A stretch of DNA of 8,573 nucleotides. Source: an uncultured Caulobacterales bacterium (GTDB lineage Bacteria > Pseudomonadota > Alphaproteobacteria > Caulobacterales > Maricaulaceae). Position numbers and translations under genes: made by a program. Of this stretch, positions 1-6,959 are shown piece by piece; the stretch's first letter is position 1, and every line of letters starts with the position of its first letter. The stretch lies in contig CALJNJ010000040.1 of NCBI GenBank assembly GCA_937981945.1, forward strand, positions 1 to 8,573. Reading direction: 5' to 3'. The notes under the pieces are model-generated. The model was not told the DNA's origin, searched no databases, and worked only from the letters and a program-made list of their open reading frames with translations.

Positions 1-2
1 GT

Positions 3-1127
3 ATGACTGAAGTTCAAATTACTTGCGCGTTTGATAGTGGAAACATCATCGTCAATGATGCGTCAAATCCCGCCAATATCCGATTGTCCATTCGCAAAGA
101 TACCAATTCAGATTTCTTCCAATGGTTTCATTTTCGCTTGACCGGAGCCAGAGATAAAGCCTGCAATTTGGTTATCGAAAACGCCGGAGATGCGGCATAC
201 ACTGGCGGATGGGAAGGCTATAACGTTTGCGCGTCATATGATCGGGAAACGTGGTTTCGAGTTGATACCAAATTTGAAAACGGACAATTGATCATACAGC
301 ACACGCCGGAGCTGGACTCCATTTATTACGCTTACTTCGCGCCGTATTCCATGGATCGGCATGCAGATCTGATTGCAGAAGTCGGGACCCATCCCGACGT
401 CAGAGCAGACGTCATAGGCACGACCATAGAAGGTCAGACCATGGACCGGATTATTATTGGTAACGGCCCCAAAGTCATTTGGGTGATCGCGCGCCAACAT
501 CCGGGCGAGTCCATGGCGGAATGGTGGGCGGAAGGATTTTTGGCGCGTTTGCTGGATGACGATGATCCGGTTGCGCGGGTCCTCAGGAGCAGGGCTGTTT
601 TCCATATTGTTCCTAACATGAACCCTGACGGGTCCCGGCACGGGAATCTTCGGACCAACGCTGCCGGCTCCAATTTGAACCGCGAATGGGACAAGGCCAC
701 GATTCAGTCCAGTCCCGAAGTTTTTCACACGATTCAGGCTATGAATGCGGCCAAGCCTGATTTGTGTCTGGATGTGCACGGCGATGAAGCCTTGCCGTAT
801 AATTTTATCGCGGGGGCTGAGGGCATTCCGAATTATACGGAAAAGCAAGCAGCCAATCTTGAGGCCTTTTTAGCGGCTTATAAAACCGCTTCTCCTGACT
901 TTCAAACCGTAAAAGGCTATCCAAAGACGGCGCCGGGCAAGGCCAATCTGTCCATGTGCACTAATTGGACGGGCCACACCTATGACTGCTTGGCCATGAC
1001 ATTGGAAATGCCGTTTAAAGACAATGCAGATCTGCCGGACAGTGAGTTCGGTTGGTCACCTGATCGGTGCGCTCGACTTGGCGGTGCCGTCTTGGACGCT
1101 ATGCTGGCTGTGGTGGACACGATCTGA
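3..1127 (+). CDS. M14-family zinc carboxypeptidase, cytosolic carboxypeptidase (CCP) type
   Basis: The 374-residue product has the two-domain layout of bacterial cytosolic carboxypeptidases. Residues 1 to about 125 form an N-terminal beta-rich domain ending in the CCP-typical YFAPYS. A peptidase domain follows. Zinc ligands are visible as H166 and E169 in HPGES and H259 in DVHGDE, and the catalytic glutamate is E335 in TLEMPF. NMNPDG (205-210) and the Asn/Arg-rich stretch at 215-228 match the substrate-pocket region of M14 enzymes. No signal peptide is seen, so the protein should be cytoplasmic. Eukaryotic relatives remove glutamates from tubulin tails; the bacterial substrate is unknown to me. 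Only two bases precede the ATG, so its ribosome binding site cannot be judged, but the N-terminus begins as the family usually does (xFDSGNI). It is followed by a hairpin and then thyA. Family and active site are confident; physiological role is not. Confidence 0.9.
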   Translation: MTEVQITCAFDSGNIIVNDASNPANIRLSIRKDTNSDFFQWFHFRLTGARDKACNLVIENAGDAAYTGGWEGYNVCASYDRETWFRVDTKFENGQLIIQHTPELDSIYYAYFAPYSMDRHADLIAEVGTHPDVRADVIGTTIEGQTMDRIIIGNGPKVIWVIARQHPGESMAEWWAEGFLARLLDDDDPVARVLRSRAVFHIVPNMNPDGSRHGNLRTNAAGSNLNREWDKATIQSSPEVFHTIQAMNAAKPDLCLDVHGDEALPYNFIAGAEGIPNYTEKQAANLEAFLAAYKTASPDFQTVKGYPKTAPGKANLSMCTNWTGHTYDCLAMTLEMPFKDNADLPDSEFGWSPDRCARLGGAVLDAMLAVVDTI

Positions 1128-1141
1128 CCCAAAATGGAAAG

Positions 1142-1171
1142 AGGGGCCGCCGATGTGGTTAGGCGACCCCT
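1142..1171 (+). terminator. Strong stem-loop after the carboxypeptidase gene, possible terminator
   Basis: Fifteen bases after the stop codon, 1142-1151 pairs with 1162-1171: ten positions with one C/A mismatch (1147/1166), a GGGG/CCCC base and a ten-base loop. Only TT and mixed sequence follows on the plus strand, so it is not a textbook intrinsic terminator. On the minus strand a pyrimidine-rich tract follows the stem. It may end transcription, stabilise the 3' end, or both. The remaining intergenic sequence up to thyA shows a perfect palindrome TCTCTAGAGA at 1211-1220 and no convincing promoter. Confidence 0.4.
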
Positions 1172-1292
1172 TGAATCCATCCGTTGCCCCGTCGGAACGA
1201 ATTCAAATTTTCTCTAGAGATTTTCGAGATTACCCACCGTGATGCCCGTCACGCGCTTGGATTTTCCTGCGGAATCATTACAAGAACACACT

Positions 1293-2087
1293 ATGCAGCA
1301 ATATTTGGACCTTTTATCTCACGTTATGGAAACCGGTGTGGACCGTATGGACCGCACGGGAACCGGAACGCGCGGCGTGTTTGGGTATCAAATGCGGTTT
1401 GACTTGGCTGACGGGTTTCCAATGGTGACGACCAAGAAACTCCATATCAAATCAATCGTTCACGAACTTATTTGGTTTTTGGCCGGCGATACAAATATTG
1501 AGTATCTCAAACAGAACAAAGTGCGTATTTGGGATGAATGGGCCGATGAAAATGGCGATTTGGGCCCGGTCTATGGCAAGCAATGGCGGCGCTGGGAAAG
1601 TCCGGACGGACGTATCATAGATCAGGTCGATAAATTAGTCGAAGCCATAAAAACCAATCCTTATTCGCGCCGTCATATTATCAGCGCTTGGAACCCTGCG
1701 GATGTGGATCAAATGGCGCTGCCGCCCTGTCACTGCCTGTTCCAGTTCCATGTGGCTGACGGGAAACTGTCCTGCCAGCTTTATCAGCGCAGTGCCGATA
1801 TTTTTCTGGGTGTTCCTTTTAATATCGCGTCCTATGCGTTGCTGACCCATATGATGGCGCAAATTTGTGATCTCGAGGTCGGAGATTTTGTCCATACGTT
1901 CGGCGATGCTCATATTTATTCCAACCATTTTGAGCAAGTTCGGAAACAATTGAAACGCGCGCCAAAACCGCTGCCGCGACTGGAGTTGAATCCGGACGTC
2001 GGATCAATTTTCGACTTCACCTTCAGCGACATAAAGATCAAAGGTTATGAGGCCCATCCGCATATCGCCGGTAAAGTGGCGGTTTAG
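1293..2087 (+). CDS. thyA: Thymidylate synthase
   Basis: ThyA methylates dUMP to dTMP using 5,10-methylenetetrahydrofolate, which becomes dihydrofolate; it is a cytoplasmic homodimer. Starting at the ATG at 1293 the protein is 264 residues, the same length as the E. coli enzyme as I recall it. The key residues fall at the same numbers: R21 in DRTGTGT, E58, W80, nucleophile C146 in PPCHC, D169, N177 in PFNIAS, and H207/Y209 in HIYSNH. An in-frame GTG at 1239 and ATG at 1242 would add 17-18 residues unlike the family and have no ribosome binding site, so I reject them. The chosen start has only a weak purine stretch upstream (AAGA, about seven bases away). The usual partner folA (dihydrofolate reductase) does not follow; serS does, 59 bases later. 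Identification is very secure. Confidence 0.97.
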   Translation: MQQYLDLLSHVMETGVDRMDRTGTGTRGVFGYQMRFDLADGFPMVTTKKLHIKSIVHELIWFLAGDTNIEYLKQNKVRIWDEWADENGDLGPVYGKQWRRWESPDGRIIDQVDKLVEAIKTNPYSRRHIISAWNPADVDQMALPPCHCLFQFHVADGKLSCQLYQRSADIFLGVPFNIASYALLTHMMAQICDLEVGDFVHTFGDAHIYSNHFEQVRKQLKRAPKPLPRLELNPDVGSIFDFTFSDIKIKGYEAHPHIAGKVAV

Positions 2088-2146
2088 CCGTTTACGCGGC
2101 GCACCGGCTTCGCTATAGCGGCGCAAATCACTCATAAGAGCCCATC

Positions 2147-3418
2147 ATGCACGACATTAAAGCCATTCGCGAAAACCCCGACGTTTATGACAAGCTTTGG
2201 GCAAAGCGCGGTCTGGAGCCTCAGGCTGAAAAAATTATCAATCAGGACAAGCTAATCCGTAAGGCTATGTCCGTTGTTCAGGACGCAGAAGCGGCCCGTA
2301 ATAAAGCGTCCAAACAGATCGGCGCCGCCATGGGTAAAGGCGACAAAGAAGAAGCCGAGCGTCTCAAAGCTGAAGTCTCAGGCGCTAAGAATGTCATCGC
2401 CGCTATGGGCGCGCAGGTTGACGGTGAAAAAGCTCAGCTCAGCGCTTTGCTGGCCGGCCTTCCCAATATCCCCTTTGCCGATGTTCCTGAAGGGGAAGAC
2501 GAAGACAGCAATGTGGAGAGCCATGTTTGGGGCGACCCGCGCAAGTTTGATTTTGAGCCTAAAGCCCATGACGATCTTGGGGAAGCGCTCGGTATGATGG
2601 ACTTTGAGACCGCTGCCAAAATGAGCGGCAGCCGCTTTGTTATTCTGTCCGGCCTGCTGTCTCGCCTTGATCGGGCCTTGGCGGCGTTTATGCTGGACCT
2701 ACAAACCGAAGAACATGGCTATACGGAAACCACGCCGCCGGTTTTGGTTTGGGACAAGGCTCTTTACGGCACCGGGCAATTGCCGAAATTCGAAGAGGAT
2801 TTGTTCAAGACAACAGGCGATCATTATCTAATACCAACGGCCGAGGTTTCTCTGACCAATATCGTGCGGGAAAGCATTATTGATGCCGACTATTTGCCGC
2901 GTCGATACACGGCGCATACACCGTGTTTCCGTTCAGAAGCCGGGGCATCCGGAAAAGATACCAAAGGCATGATCCGCCAGCACCAATTCAACAAAGTCGA
3001 ACTGGTCTCTATTGTGAAACCTGAAGATTCCGAAGCCGAACATAAACGCATGCTCGGCTGCGCCGAGGAAGTGCTGAAAAGACTGGAACTGCCTTATCGC
3101 GTTGTCGAGCTTTGCACCGGCGATCTCGGGTTTGGCGCGCGCCGTACATTCGACATTGAGGTATGGCTCCCGAGTCAGGATAAATATCGTGAGATTTCTT
3201 CTTGTTCCAATTGCGGAGATTTTCAGGCCAGGCGCATGAATGCCCGCTATAAACACGCCGAGAAGGATAACCGTTTTGTCCATACGCTTAACGGATCCGG
3301 TCTGGCGGTCGGACGGACGCTTGTGGCTGTTTTGGAGAATTATCAGAACGAAGACGGTTCCGTCACAATCCCCGAAGTTCTCGTGCCCTATATGGGCGGC
3401 GTCACGGTGATTAAGTGA
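2147..3418 (+). CDS. serS: Seryl-tRNA synthetase
   Basis: SerS charges tRNA-Ser (and tRNA-Sec where present) with serine in an ATP-dependent reaction; it is a cytoplasmic class II homodimer. The 423-residue product begins with the family-typical [10 protein letters not shown]. Residues about 26-105 are rich in Lys, Glu and Ala and correspond to the antiparallel coiled-coil arm that grips the tRNA long variable arm. The catalytic domain shows the serine-binding TAE (231-233), motif 2 (about 255-285, with FRSEAGASG and the MIRQHQF segment) and motif 3 (383-400, [10 protein letters not shown] onward). Length and domain order are normal. A modest ribosome binding site (AAGAG) lies upstream of the ATG. 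The stop codon overlaps the surE start in GTGA at 3415-3418, which points to translational coupling. Very secure. Confidence 0.98.
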   Translation: MHDIKAIRENPDVYDKLWAKRGLEPQAEKIINQDKLIRKAMSVVQDAEAARNKASKQIGAAMGKGDKEEAERLKAEVSGAKNVIAAMGAQVDGEKAQLSALLAGLPNIPFADVPEGEDEDSNVESHVWGDPRKFDFEPKAHDDLGEALGMMDFETAAKMSGSRFVILSGLLSRLDRALAAFMLDLQTEEHGYTETTPPVLVWDKALYGTGQLPKFEEDLFKTTGDHYLIPTAEVSLTNIVRESIIDADYLPRRYTAHTPCFRSEAGASGKDTKGMIRQHQFNKVELVSIVKPEDSEAEHKRMLGCAEEVLKRLELPYRVVELCTGDLGFGARRTFDIEVWLPSQDKYREISSCSNCGDFQARRMNARYKHAEKDNRFVHTLNGSGLAVGRTLVAVLENYQNEDGSVTIPEVLVPYMGGVTVIK

Positions 3419-4179
3419 GAATTCTCTTAACCAATGATGACGGCGTTCGCGCCGAAGGCATGCAGGTCCTGCGCCGGATCGCGGCCCATCTGAGCGATGA
3501 TGTGTGGGTTGTGGCGCCTGATACAGAAATGTCTGCCGCTTCACGCGGTGTGTCGCTCCACAATCCGGTCCGCGCCAAAAAACTCGATGACAAAGTCTAT
3601 GCCGTTACGGGAACACCGACAGACAGCGTGATCTTGGCCCTTAAGGATGTGATGAAAGACCATAAGCCGGATTTAGTATTATCGGGCGTCAATCGCGGGC
3701 AAAACTTGGCTGAGGATGTGACATTTTCAGGGACTGTTGCGGGCGCGCTTCAAGGCATGCAAATGGGAATCCCGTCGATCGCCTTATCTTTGGCGCGCGG
3801 TTTTCAAGGCGCTTCCAGCCTGCCGTGGGAGACAGCCGAAGCACATTCGCCTGAGCTGATAAAGAATCTGGTTAAGCAAGGCTGGCCTCATAACGTTATT
3901 TTGTCGATCAATATTCCTGATACGGCGCCCGGCGATGTCAAAGGTGTTCAGATCACGCGGCAGGGACATCGCGATTTCCAAATGAGCGGTGTTGATAAAC
4001 GCAAGCACCCTCGGGGCGGGCATTACTTCTGGCTGACTTATGGTGCCGCCAAATCCAATCCGCCGCAGGGTACGGATTTACGGGCTATTTATGACGGTTA
4101 TATTTCTGTGACACCGCTTCACACGGATCTGACTCATTTTGATACTATGTCAGATCTGCAGGACGTTTTTTCTGACTGA
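3415..4179 (+). CDS. surE: 5'/3'-nucleotidase SurE
   Basis: SurE is a metal-dependent phosphatase acting on nucleoside 5'- and 3'-monophosphates, linked to stationary-phase survival in E. coli. The 254-residue product starts [10 protein letters not shown], so the metal ligands D8 and D9 are present. The other expected ligands are visible as S40 (in EMSAASRG) and N93 (in SGVNRGQN), followed by the conserved SGTVAGA at 105-111. The start codon is GTG at 3415, inside the serS stop (GTGA), with GGTGA four bases upstream as a plausible ribosome binding site. The stop overlaps the pcm ATG by one base (TGATG at 4177-4181). The serS-surE-pcm order is common in alphaproteobacteria. Length and motifs are normal. 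Confidence 0.97.
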   Translation: MRILLTNDDGVRAEGMQVLRRIAAHLSDDVWVVAPDTEMSAASRGVSLHNPVRAKKLDDKVYAVTGTPTDSVILALKDVMKDHKPDLVLSGVNRGQNLAEDVTFSGTVAGALQGMQMGIPSIALSLARGFQGASSLPWETAEAHSPELIKNLVKQGWPHNVILSINIPDTAPGDVKGVQITRQGHRDFQMSGVDKRKHPRGGHYFWLTYGAAKSNPPQGTDLRAIYDGYISVTPLHTDLTHFDTMSDLQDVFSD

Positions 4180-4802
4180 TGTTTGATCCCGGGCTGATGG
4201 ATATGATCATGCGCCTTCGGGGGCGGGGCGTATCGGAAAACAGCATTTTACGGGCTTTTGAAACCACCCCCCGCAAGGCTTTTGTGCCGAATGCGTTTTA
4301 TAACGCCGCCTATGACGAAAAACTTCTGCCCATTGACTGCTGTCAAATTCTACCGGAGCCGTTGACGATTGCGCGGATGACACAAGCCTTAGCTACCGAG
4401 GCCGATCATAAAATTTTGGAGATCGGAACCGGGAGCGGATATCATGCTGCCATTCTGTCTAAAATCTGCAAACGGGTTTATTCCGTCGAGCGTTATAAGA
4501 CGCTGGTTGAAAACTCTGAGGCATTGTTCAGAAAATTAGAACTCCCAAACATTGTTGTTCGCCACGGCGATGGCCGTACGGGGTGGAAAGGGCAATCGCC
4601 TTTTGAGCGGATTATTGTAACGGCGGGCCTTAAAAAAGTGCCGGACGCGCTTTTCACTCAGCTGACACCGGGAGGTCGTTTGGTGGCGGTGGTCGGGGAT
4701 GAACTTACAGTTTTCAGTAAAGCCCGCACGCGCGTGACATCACAAATATTGATGCCTATGACATTGCCTATGATCGAGGCCGGAAAGTCCAAAGCGCTTT
4801 AA
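4179..4802 (+). CDS. pcm: Protein-L-isoaspartate O-methyltransferase family protein
   Basis: The canonical enzyme uses S-adenosylmethionine to methylate L-isoaspartyl residues in aged proteins, starting their repair. The 207-residue product has a clear Rossmann methyltransferase core: motif I EIGTGSGY (81-88), the acidic strand VYSVERY (100-106), HGDGRTGW (129-136), PFERIIVTAG (141-150) and LTPGGRLVAVVG (162-173). The helical N-terminus with TPRKAFVP (30-37) is also typical. The loop before motif I differs from the standard SQPYIVA substrate-binding segment: residues 55-65 read CQILPEPLTIA, so the usual serine is a proline. The cofactor site is intact, but isoaspartyl specificity is less certain. 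The gene overlaps the surE stop by one base and has no well-placed ribosome binding site of its own (AGGA is about 15 bases upstream), so its translation probably depends on surE. Confidence 0.88.
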   Translation: MFDPGLMDMIMRLRGRGVSENSILRAFETTPRKAFVPNAFYNAAYDEKLLPIDCCQILPEPLTIARMTQALATEADHKILEIGTGSGYHAAILSKICKRVYSVERYKTLVENSEALFRKLELPNIVVRHGDGRTGWKGQSPFERIIVTAGLKKVPDALFTQLTPGGRLVAVVGDELTVFSKARTRVTSQILMPMTLPMIEAGKSKAL

Positions 4803-4811
4803 TTGTGCAAT

Positions 4812-4827
4812 GACGGCGAAAACCGTC
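4812..4827. other. Small stem-loop after pcm
   Basis: GACGG at 4812-4816 pairs perfectly with CCGTC at 4823-4827 around a CGAAAA loop, ten bases after the pcm stop. No T-run follows on either strand, so a terminator role is only suggested by its place between convergent genes. A weaker five-base stem (4837-4841 with 4856-4860) lies just downstream. Confidence 0.3.
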
Positions 4828-4905
4828 TGAATATTGTCTCAGTTACGACTTTTCTTGAGAGCTTCAACGAAATGAAATGTGTTTGTCAAAAACATGCTTC
4901 ATGGA

Positions 4906-4919
4906 CCTCCCAAAGGAGG
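4906..4919. promoter_or_regulatory. Hairpin that covers an AAGGAGG ribosome binding site
   Basis: CCTCC at 4906-4910 pairs perfectly with GGAGG at 4915-4919 around a CAAA loop. The right arm is part of AAGGAGG, a near-perfect Shine-Dalgarno sequence five bases upstream of an ATG at 4925. In an RNA read on the plus strand the hairpin would hide that site. Alternatively, the GC-rich stem followed by the T-rich sequence at 4921-4930 could be a poor intrinsic terminator for the serS-surE-pcm transcript. The sequence alone does not decide between the two. Confidence 0.35.
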
Positions 4920-4924
4920 CGTTT

Positions 4925-4972
4925 ATGTTTATCACTTATGTATTTGTGACTCAGTTCTTATTCGGGCGATAA
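4925..4972 (+). CDS. Possible 15-residue open reading frame
   Basis: An ATG at 4925 opens a frame of 15 codons (MFITYVFVTQFLFGR) ending at TAA 4970-4972. It is preceded by AAGGAGG at ideal spacing. The peptide is strongly hydrophobic and aromatic with a single terminal arginine, so if made it could sit in or on the membrane. It lies in the convergent intergenic region and its last bases overlap the 3' end of the minus-strand membrane-protein gene. A frame this short arises easily by chance; only the quality of the ribosome binding site makes it worth listing. Confidence 0.2.
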   Translation: MFITYVFVTQFLFGR

Positions 4973-5542
4973 TTCTTCGGATTTTCGCAGTCCGTCAACA
5001 GTTTCGTCGGGCGTGTCTGACTTTTCGATTTCCGCGGCTATAGACTCAAATTTTGTATCTAAGTTTTGTGCACTTTTAGCGGCGGCGAAGCCCAACAGAG
5101 TCAAAGCGGCAAATGTCAAAATCACACCGGTTATCAGACCGACGACAAATGGCAGAACAGCTCCGCGTTTCGGGCTGCCGTCCGTTTTAACTTTGACTTT
5201 TTTGGCTTTGCGCGCTTTTCGTCCTTTTTTAGCGGGAACTTCCTCGGCGTGGGGGACTTCCTCATATGGGACGTTGGGGTAAGGTTGAGCCGTTTGATGA
5301 TGTTGCGGCATTCCTTGCGCCGGATAGGGCGGAACGGCCGGATTTTGGGCCGGCATTTGCTGATAAGGCTGCCCGGCATATTGTCCGTGAACCGGTTGTT
5401 GAACCGGATGCGCCGGCGGTTGTACTTGGTGCTGGGCAGGGATGGGCTGCTGAGGTACGGGCGCCTGATTTGGCTGCGGAGCCGCCGGTTGCGTGCCAAA
5501 ATTTTGGCGTCTGAATTCGTTTGGATTAAATGCGTTACTCAT
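4958..5542 (-). CDS. Unrecognised Pro/Gln-rich single-pass membrane protein
   Basis: I do not recognise this 194-residue protein. Residues 17-93 are a low-complexity segment dominated by Pro, Gln, Ala and Tyr, probably disordered. Residues 105-126 are very basic (KKGRKARKAKKVKVK). A hydrophobic stretch at about 128-154 (start AVLPFVVGLITG) should span the inner membrane once. The last 40 residues are charged and mildly acidic. No N-terminal signal is present; the basic block before the membrane span predicts a cytoplasmic N-terminus and a short periplasmic C-terminus. The ATG at 5542 has a strong ribosome binding site (GGAGGG, four bases away) that can fold into a hairpin. The gene is 58 bases downstream of accC on the same strand and may share its transcript. 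Coding nature is supported by the ribosome binding site and the coherent N-in membrane architecture. Function is unknown; scaffold or envelope roles would be guesses. Confidence 0.72.
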   Translation of the reverse strand: MSNAFNPNEFRRQNFGTQPAAPQPNQAPVPQQPIPAQHQVQPPAHPVQQPVHGQYAGQPYQQMPAQNPAVPPYPAQGMPQHHQTAQPYPNVPYEEVPHAEEVPAKKGRKARKAKKVKVKTDGSPKRGAVLPFVVGLITGVILTFAALTLLGFAAAKSAQNLDTKFESIAAEIEKSDTPDETVDGLRKSEELSPE

Positions 5543-5546
5543 AATT

Positions 5547-5564
5547 CCCTCCGCAAGCGAAGGG
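5547..5564 (-). promoter_or_regulatory. Hairpin over the ribosome binding site of the membrane protein
   Basis: On the minus strand CCCTTCG (5564-5558) can pair with CGGAGGG (5553-5547) around a CTTG tetraloop: seven pairs including one G-U. The right arm contains the whole GGAGGG ribosome binding site, four bases before the ATG at 5542. This could restrain initiation or respond to a regulator, but short GC-rich stems are common and no covariation is available here. Confidence 0.3.
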
Positions 5565-5600
5565 GAAAATACTGCGCGGAACTTAAAAATAACCTAATTT

Positions 5601-6947
5601 TCAGTCAGAGCGGTTTTCGAGCCAATTTTCCAGCCAATGGATATTATAATCCCCATTTTTGAAATCGTCTTCGTCCAGCAGAGACTTAAAGAGCGGGATC
5701 GTCGTATCAATGCCCGTGATGACCATTTCGCCGAGCGCGCGCCGCAAACGCAATAATGCACCTTCGCGGGTCCTGCCGTGGACGATAAGCTTCCCGATCA
5801 GACTGTCATAATAGGGCGGAACGGAATAGCCGGAATAAAGCCCGCTATCGAGGCGGGTATTCATGCCGCCGGGCGCGTGGAAATCAATGACCTTCCCTGG
5901 TGACGGCGCAAATGTTCTCGGATTTTCCGCATTTATGCGGCACTCAATGGCGTGGCCGCGAAAATTAACGTCCTCTTGCTTAAAAGAGAGCTTGTCACCA
6001 TTGGCGACTTTAATTTGTTCCCGAACCAGGTCTATCCCGGTGATTTCTTCGGTTACCGGATGCTCGACTTGCAGGCGTGTATTCATTTCAATGAAAAAGA
6101 ACTCATTGTTTTCATAGAGAAATTCTATGGTCCCTGCGCCGCGATAGCCTATTTTCTTAATGGCTGTGGCCACAATAGAGCCAATTTCGCTGCGCTGCTT
6201 GGCGCTGAGGCAAGGCGAGGGCGCTTCTTCCAAGACTTTTTGGTTGCGGCGCTGGAGTGAGCAATCCCGTTCGCCCAAATGCACAACATTGCCGTGGGTG
6301 TCGGCGATAATTTGAATTTCTATATGCCGAGGCCCTTTGAGATAGCGCTCCAAATAGACCGATCCGTCACCAAATGCCGCTTTGGCTTCGGTTTGGGCCG
6401 CCATTAAAGCTTCGTCCAGCTTATCAGGGCTTTCCGCCAGCCGCATGCCGCGTCCGCCGCCGCCTGCTGCCGCCTTGACCAAAAGGGGGTAGCCGACGTC
6501 TTTGGCGACTTTTCGGGCTTCTTCCAAGGTTGCAACGCCGCCGTCAGAACCCGGAACGACCGGAATGCCGGCATCAGCGACGGTTTGTTTGGCGGTAATT
6601 TTGTCGCCCATAATTCGAATGTGATCGGCGGTCGGTCCGATAAAGGCCATATTATGAGCCTCAACGATCTCCGCAAATTTTGCGTTTTCTGACAAAAATC
6701 CGTAGCCGGGATGGACCGCATCGGCGTCGGTTATCTCGCAGGCTGAAATAATGGCGGGGATGTTAAGATAACTTTCCGTCGCAGAATTAGGCCCGATACA
6801 TACGCTCTCATCGGCGAGCCGGACATGCATGGCGTCTTTATCGGCTTCGGAATGGATTGCGACCGTGGCGATTCCCATTTCCTTGCAGGCTCTGTGAACG
6901 CGCAGGGCTATTTCGCCGCGATTCGCTATGAGGATTTTTTTGAACAC
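5601..6947 (-). CDS. accC: Acetyl-CoA carboxylase, biotin carboxylase subunit
   Basis: AccC uses ATP and bicarbonate to carboxylate the biotin on AccB, the first half-reaction of acetyl-CoA carboxylase and the entry to fatty-acid synthesis. The 448-residue product has the standard order: preATP-grasp domain starting MFKKILIANRGEIA, ATP-grasp domain with K116, K158 and the glycine-rich loop at 162-168 (GGGGRGM), H208, then the active-site block IEMNTRLQVEHPVTE (286-300, with E287, N289, R291) and R337. All essential residues known from the E. coli enzyme appear to be present, with a one-residue offset after about position 116. The start is a GTG at 6947, only 12 bases after the accB stop and with a poor ribosome binding site, as expected for genes translated together. 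The end is followed by the unknown membrane-protein gene. Confidence 0.98.
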   Translation of the reverse strand: MFKKILIANRGEIALRVHRACKEMGIATVAIHSEADKDAMHVRLADESVCIGPNSATESYLNIPAIISACEITDADAVHPGYGFLSENAKFAEIVEAHNMAFIGPTADHIRIMGDKITAKQTVADAGIPVVPGSDGGVATLEEARKVAKDVGYPLLVKAAAGGGGRGMRLAESPDKLDEALMAAQTEAKAAFGDGSVYLERYLKGPRHIEIQIIADTHGNVVHLGERDCSLQRRNQKVLEEAPSPCLSAKQRSEIGSIVATAIKKIGYRGAGTIEFLYENNEFFFIEMNTRLQVEHPVTEEITGIDLVREQIKVANGDKLSFKQEDVNFRGHAIECRINAENPRTFAPSPGKVIDFHAPGGMNTRLDSGLYSGYSVPPYYDSLIGKLIVHGRTREGALLRLRRALGEMVITGIDTTIPLFKSLLDEDDFKNGDYNIHWLENWLENRSD

Positions 6948-6959
6948 AGTCGCCCGGGC

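Noticed and set aside
234..848. Long minus-strand open frame (204 codons) opposite the carboxypeptidase gene
   Set aside because: It lies wholly antisense to a gene with clear catalytic motifs, its translation resembles no family, and no ribosome binding site or gene neighbour supports it.
1239..1292. 17-18-residue N-terminal extension of ThyA
   Set aside because: The ATG at 1293 gives the exact family length and numbering; no ribosome binding site precedes the upstream codons.
2933..3544. Minus-strand open frame (203 codons) across the serS/surE junction
   Set aside because: It is antisense to two well-supported genes and its composition is that of a frame shadow.
4894..5043. Plus-strand frame of about 49 codons from the ATG at 4894
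   Set aside because: It has no ribosome binding site, runs antisense through the membrane-protein gene and shows no recognisable features.
5260..5500. Apparent repeat from the CCG/GGC-rich sequence in the Pro/Gln-rich gene
   Set aside because: It reflects low-complexity proline, glutamine and alanine codons; no regular DNA repeat unit can be defined.
5066..5662. Plus-strand open frames opposite the Pro/Gln-rich membrane protein
   Set aside because: These compete with the minus-strand gene. The minus-strand frame has a strong ribosome binding site and a sensible membrane topology; the plus-strand translations are Arg/Leu-rich without structure and one runs into the accC 3' end.
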